From contig NZ_JARHUC010000006.1 in NCBI RefSeq assembly GCF_029223255.1, positions 350,751-414,750 of the forward strand: a stretch of DNA of 64,000 nucleotides, written 5' to 3'. Positions within the stretch are counted from its first letter, which is position 1; each line of letters opens with the position of its first letter. This document shows, in pieces, positions 62,594-64,000 of the stretch. The position numbers were made by a program, and so were the translations under genes. The notes under the pieces were generated by a model. The model ran no database searches. It saw nothing but the letters and a program-made list of their open reading frames with translations, and was not told where the DNA came from. The stretch comes from Albimonas marina (GTDB taxonomy: Bacteria > Pseudomonadota > Alphaproteobacteria > Rhodobacterales > Rhodobacteraceae).

Positions 62594-63574
62594 ATGGCGA
62601 AGGGCCGGGACGCGGACGCGCGGGCGCGGATGCTGACCGCCGCCCGCGCCGCCTGGGCGCGCCTCGACTTCGCCGGCCTTCGCGCGGCCCTCTCGACGCC
62701 GTGGGAGGCGCTCCCCCGCGCCGCGCGCCGCCCCCTGGACGGGCCGGTGGCGGAGGGCCTGCGCCGGATCGAGGGGCCCGTCGCCGCGAACCCGATGTCC
62801 GGCGCGCTGTTCCTGGGCGGCCGACGCCTCGCCCCGCCCCCGCCCGGGGCGGGGGGGGAGCCGCGCCCCACCGACTGGATCGTGCAGACCTTCCCCAGCC
62901 GCCTGCGATATCCCGCGATCGCCCCGATCTGGTACGGGGAGCGGGCCGACCTCGCCGCCATCCTCACCGAGGCGCTGCCCCGCGCCCTGATGCTGGACCG
63001 GGATCCGGAGGCGGCCGGGGCGGTGGCGCTGGTCGGCCTGCCGCTCGCGCGGCTCGACCGGATGCAGGAGATGCTGAACGCCGGCGTCTTCGCGCCGCGG
63101 GCGGTGAAGGCGCATGCCTGGGACAAGGTGATCTCCGCCCCCCGCGCCTGGCGCCCCGAGGCCGCCCCTGCCGCGGCGGAGCTGCGCGAAGGCGCCCGGC
63201 GGGTGCGCGAGGCCTTCGCCGGCGGCGCGCGGGACGTGGGGCCGCCCGTGGTCCTGCTGCCCTCCGTCGACGGCGAGGCCGCCCGCGCCCTGCGCGCGGC
63301 CGCCGGGCGGACGGGCGCGCTGGCGCTCGATCCCGACGCGACGCCGCTCTCCCGCCTGGTCCCGGCGCTGGCCGCCGCGCCCCGGATTCTCGCGGCGGAC
63401 GGTCGGGCGCTCGCCGCCGCCCTCCTGGCCTCTCCCGGCGCGGCCGCGGCGCTGCCGGCGGGGGGCGAGGCGCCCATTTCCGTGGCGTCCGCGATGGAGA
63501 TTCCTCCGGAGATTCTCCCGCATGGCGCTACGGAACCTTGGCTGGCGTCCGGGGCGGTATTCGTAAGTCGCTGA
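62594..63574 (+). CDS. Putative GT61-like protein
   Basis: 326-residue cytoplasmic protein rich in Ala and Arg. The end resembles the C-terminal half of DUF563/GT61 glycosyltransferases: LALDPDATPLSRLVPALAAA, then a stretch resembling the GPHGAALTN region (here AADGRALAAAL) and ASPGAAAALP. The conserved His of that loop appears as Asp, so activity is uncertain. The first 200 residues match nothing I know. GGAGCA lies before the ATG. Divergent from the GT-like gene, 68 nt apart. Immediately downstream is the rRNA operon promoter. Confidence 0.6.
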   Translation: MAKGRDADARARMLTAARAAWARLDFAGLRAALSTPWEALPRAARRPLDGPVAEGLRRIEGPVAANPMSGALFLGGRRLAPPPPGAGGEPRPTDWIVQTFPSRLRYPAIAPIWYGERADLAAILTEALPRALMLDRDPEAAGAVALVGLPLARLDRMQEMLNAGVFAPRAVKAHAWDKVISAPRAWRPEAAPAAAELREGARRVREAFAGGARDVGPPVVLLPSVDGEAARALRAAAGRTGALALDPDATPLSRLVPALAAAPRILAADGRALAAALLASPGAAAALPAGGEAPISVASAMEIPPEILPHGATEPWLASGAVFVSR

Positions 63575-63628
63575 AAAAACTGTCATTTACCAAAAGAGAA
63601 AAAATACGTCGTTCTGTCAAAAAAGCGG

Positions 63629-63657
63629 TTGCAGCCACCGGGGAATCCCCCTAGAAA
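63629..63657 (+). promoter_or_regulatory. rRNA operon promoter
   Basis: TTGCAG (63629-63634), a 17-nt spacer, then TAGAAA (63652-63657), followed by CCGCCTCACCGACG, a downstream sequence I associate with Rhodobacterales rRNA promoters. The 50 nt upstream are strikingly A-rich (AAAAAACTG, AAAAGAGAAAAAATAC, CAAAAAAG) and look like an UP element. The start would be near 63664. The direction predicts a 16S gene beyond the right edge. Confidence 0.75.
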
Positions 63658-63663
63658 CCGCCT

Positions 63664-64000
63664 CACCGACGAGGGGCGCTGCTTCTCGGCCGGTTCAGCG
63701 GCAGCCGCGAGCGTCCAGAGCGTTCCGACAGGAACGAGCGGACGGGTTGTCGCCAGGCTCTTTGACATAGCGGGTTCTGGAAGGGACGTGCGGACGGTTC
63801 GGTTGTTGGGGATCTTTCCTGACGGTTTTGAAGTCTGCATGTCGCCTGCTGAGGAAGCTCTGATCTTTCGGGATTGGGGTGGACGATGAGGCAGGTACTA
63901 CGTGGCCAACTTGCTCTGACTACGGTTGGGGTGGGATTGGTCGCCAGTAAGTGATGCATGCAGGTCCAAAACGTCGGATGGACGTTCTTCGGAACGTTTC
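63664..64000 (+). other. rRNA operon leader (16S gene beyond window)
   Basis: The transcribed leader from the rrn promoter to the window end. It is less GC-rich than the genes and has no ORF with coding character. It carries a boxA-like GGCTCTTTGACATAG at 63756-63770, the antitermination site of rRNA operons. The last bases contain a small hairpin (GGACGTTCTTCGGAACG region). No 16S sequence (AGAGTTTGATC) is reached. Confidence 0.65.
63756..63770 (+). promoter_or_regulatory. boxA-like antitermination site
   Basis: GGCTCTTTGACATAG resembles the boxA consensus TGCTCTTTAACA. It lies about 90 nt into the predicted rRNA leader. Confidence 0.55.

Noticed and set aside
63575..63660. A/T-rich stretch considered as a horizontally acquired island boundary
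   Set aside because: It is explained by an UP element and rRNA promoter; there are no mobile genes, integrase or tRNA attachment site.

Overview
The window reads as one contiguous piece of chromosome from a very high-GC alphaproteobacterium. It is most likely a member of Rhodobacterales (Rhodobacter/Paracoccus relatives). The reasons are: an intact aglEFGAK alpha-glucoside operon, a rnpA with low-complexity extensions, small secreted and DUF proteins typical of that order, a RodZ-like helix-turn-helix gene near ispG, CtrA-like boxes, and an rRNA promoter of the TTGCAG-N17-TAGAAA type. Genus cannot be assigned from this sequence. Almost every gene has strong third-position GC bias. I see no transposase, prophage, CRISPR array, integron or plasmid gene, so this is core genome with small accessory pieces.

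Layout. 1-1.14 kb (minus): rpmH-rnpA-yidD, ribosomal protein L34, RNase P protein and the membrane-insertion factor. 1.45-3.74 kb (plus): a VTT/TMEM64 membrane protein translationally coupled to a MerA-like flavoprotein disulfide reductase. 3.85-9.75 kb (minus): a complete alpha-glucoside uptake and hydrolysis operon, aglE-F-G-A-K, without its usual LacI regulator. A possible small RNA lies just upstream at 10.07-10.21 kb. 10.36-16.5 kb: an HSL-type esterase, a Tat-exported metallo-beta-lactamase-fold protein, an acyl-CoA dehydrogenase, an orphan RTX protein and a class I glutamine amidotransferase. 16.8-28.2 kb: a DUF465 protein, malate synthase G, PepN, a second HSL esterase, oligoendopeptidase F, a small secreted protein, an OmpA-type lipoprotein, a Fis-type HTH protein and a tandem pair of paralogous unknown genes, one frameshifted.

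28.3-37.3 kb: ETF-ubiquinone oxidoreductase with an operator-like repeat in its promoter; a UDG-moaB-Nudix set with overlapping start and stop codons; a DUF4167 protein; prfA-prmC; a small secreted Cys-rich protein; and ispG followed by a DUF1499 protein. 37.5-46.6 kb: agmatinase-family hydrolase, a class III cyclase with membrane tail, RodZ-like protein, two lipoproteins (one only 55 aa), a 2-hydroxyacid dehydrogenase, yqeY, carA and a short-chain dehydrogenase lacking its catalytic lysine. 46.9-60.7 kb: acyl-CoA synthetase, voltage-gated-type ion channel, lipoprotein, ilvD, CPBP protease, pheT, lysA and a TIGR02302/DUF4175 membrane protein. 61.0-63.6 kb: a small glycan-type cluster (FkbM methyltransferase, a GT-like protein, a GT61-like protein). 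63.6-64.0 kb: promoter, boxA and leader of an rRNA operon whose 16S gene must begin just past the window end.

Functionally the region combines housekeeping translation genes (rpmH, rnpA, prfA, prmC, pheT, rrn) with central carbon and nitrogen metabolism (malate synthase, ETF-QO, ACAD, acyl-CoA synthetase, carA, ilvD, lysA, agmatinase) and sugar uptake. The most unusual structure is non-coding: two families of dispersed palindromic repeats, a candidate small RNA, and several operator-like palindromes. All calls are from reading the sequence; no database search was run.
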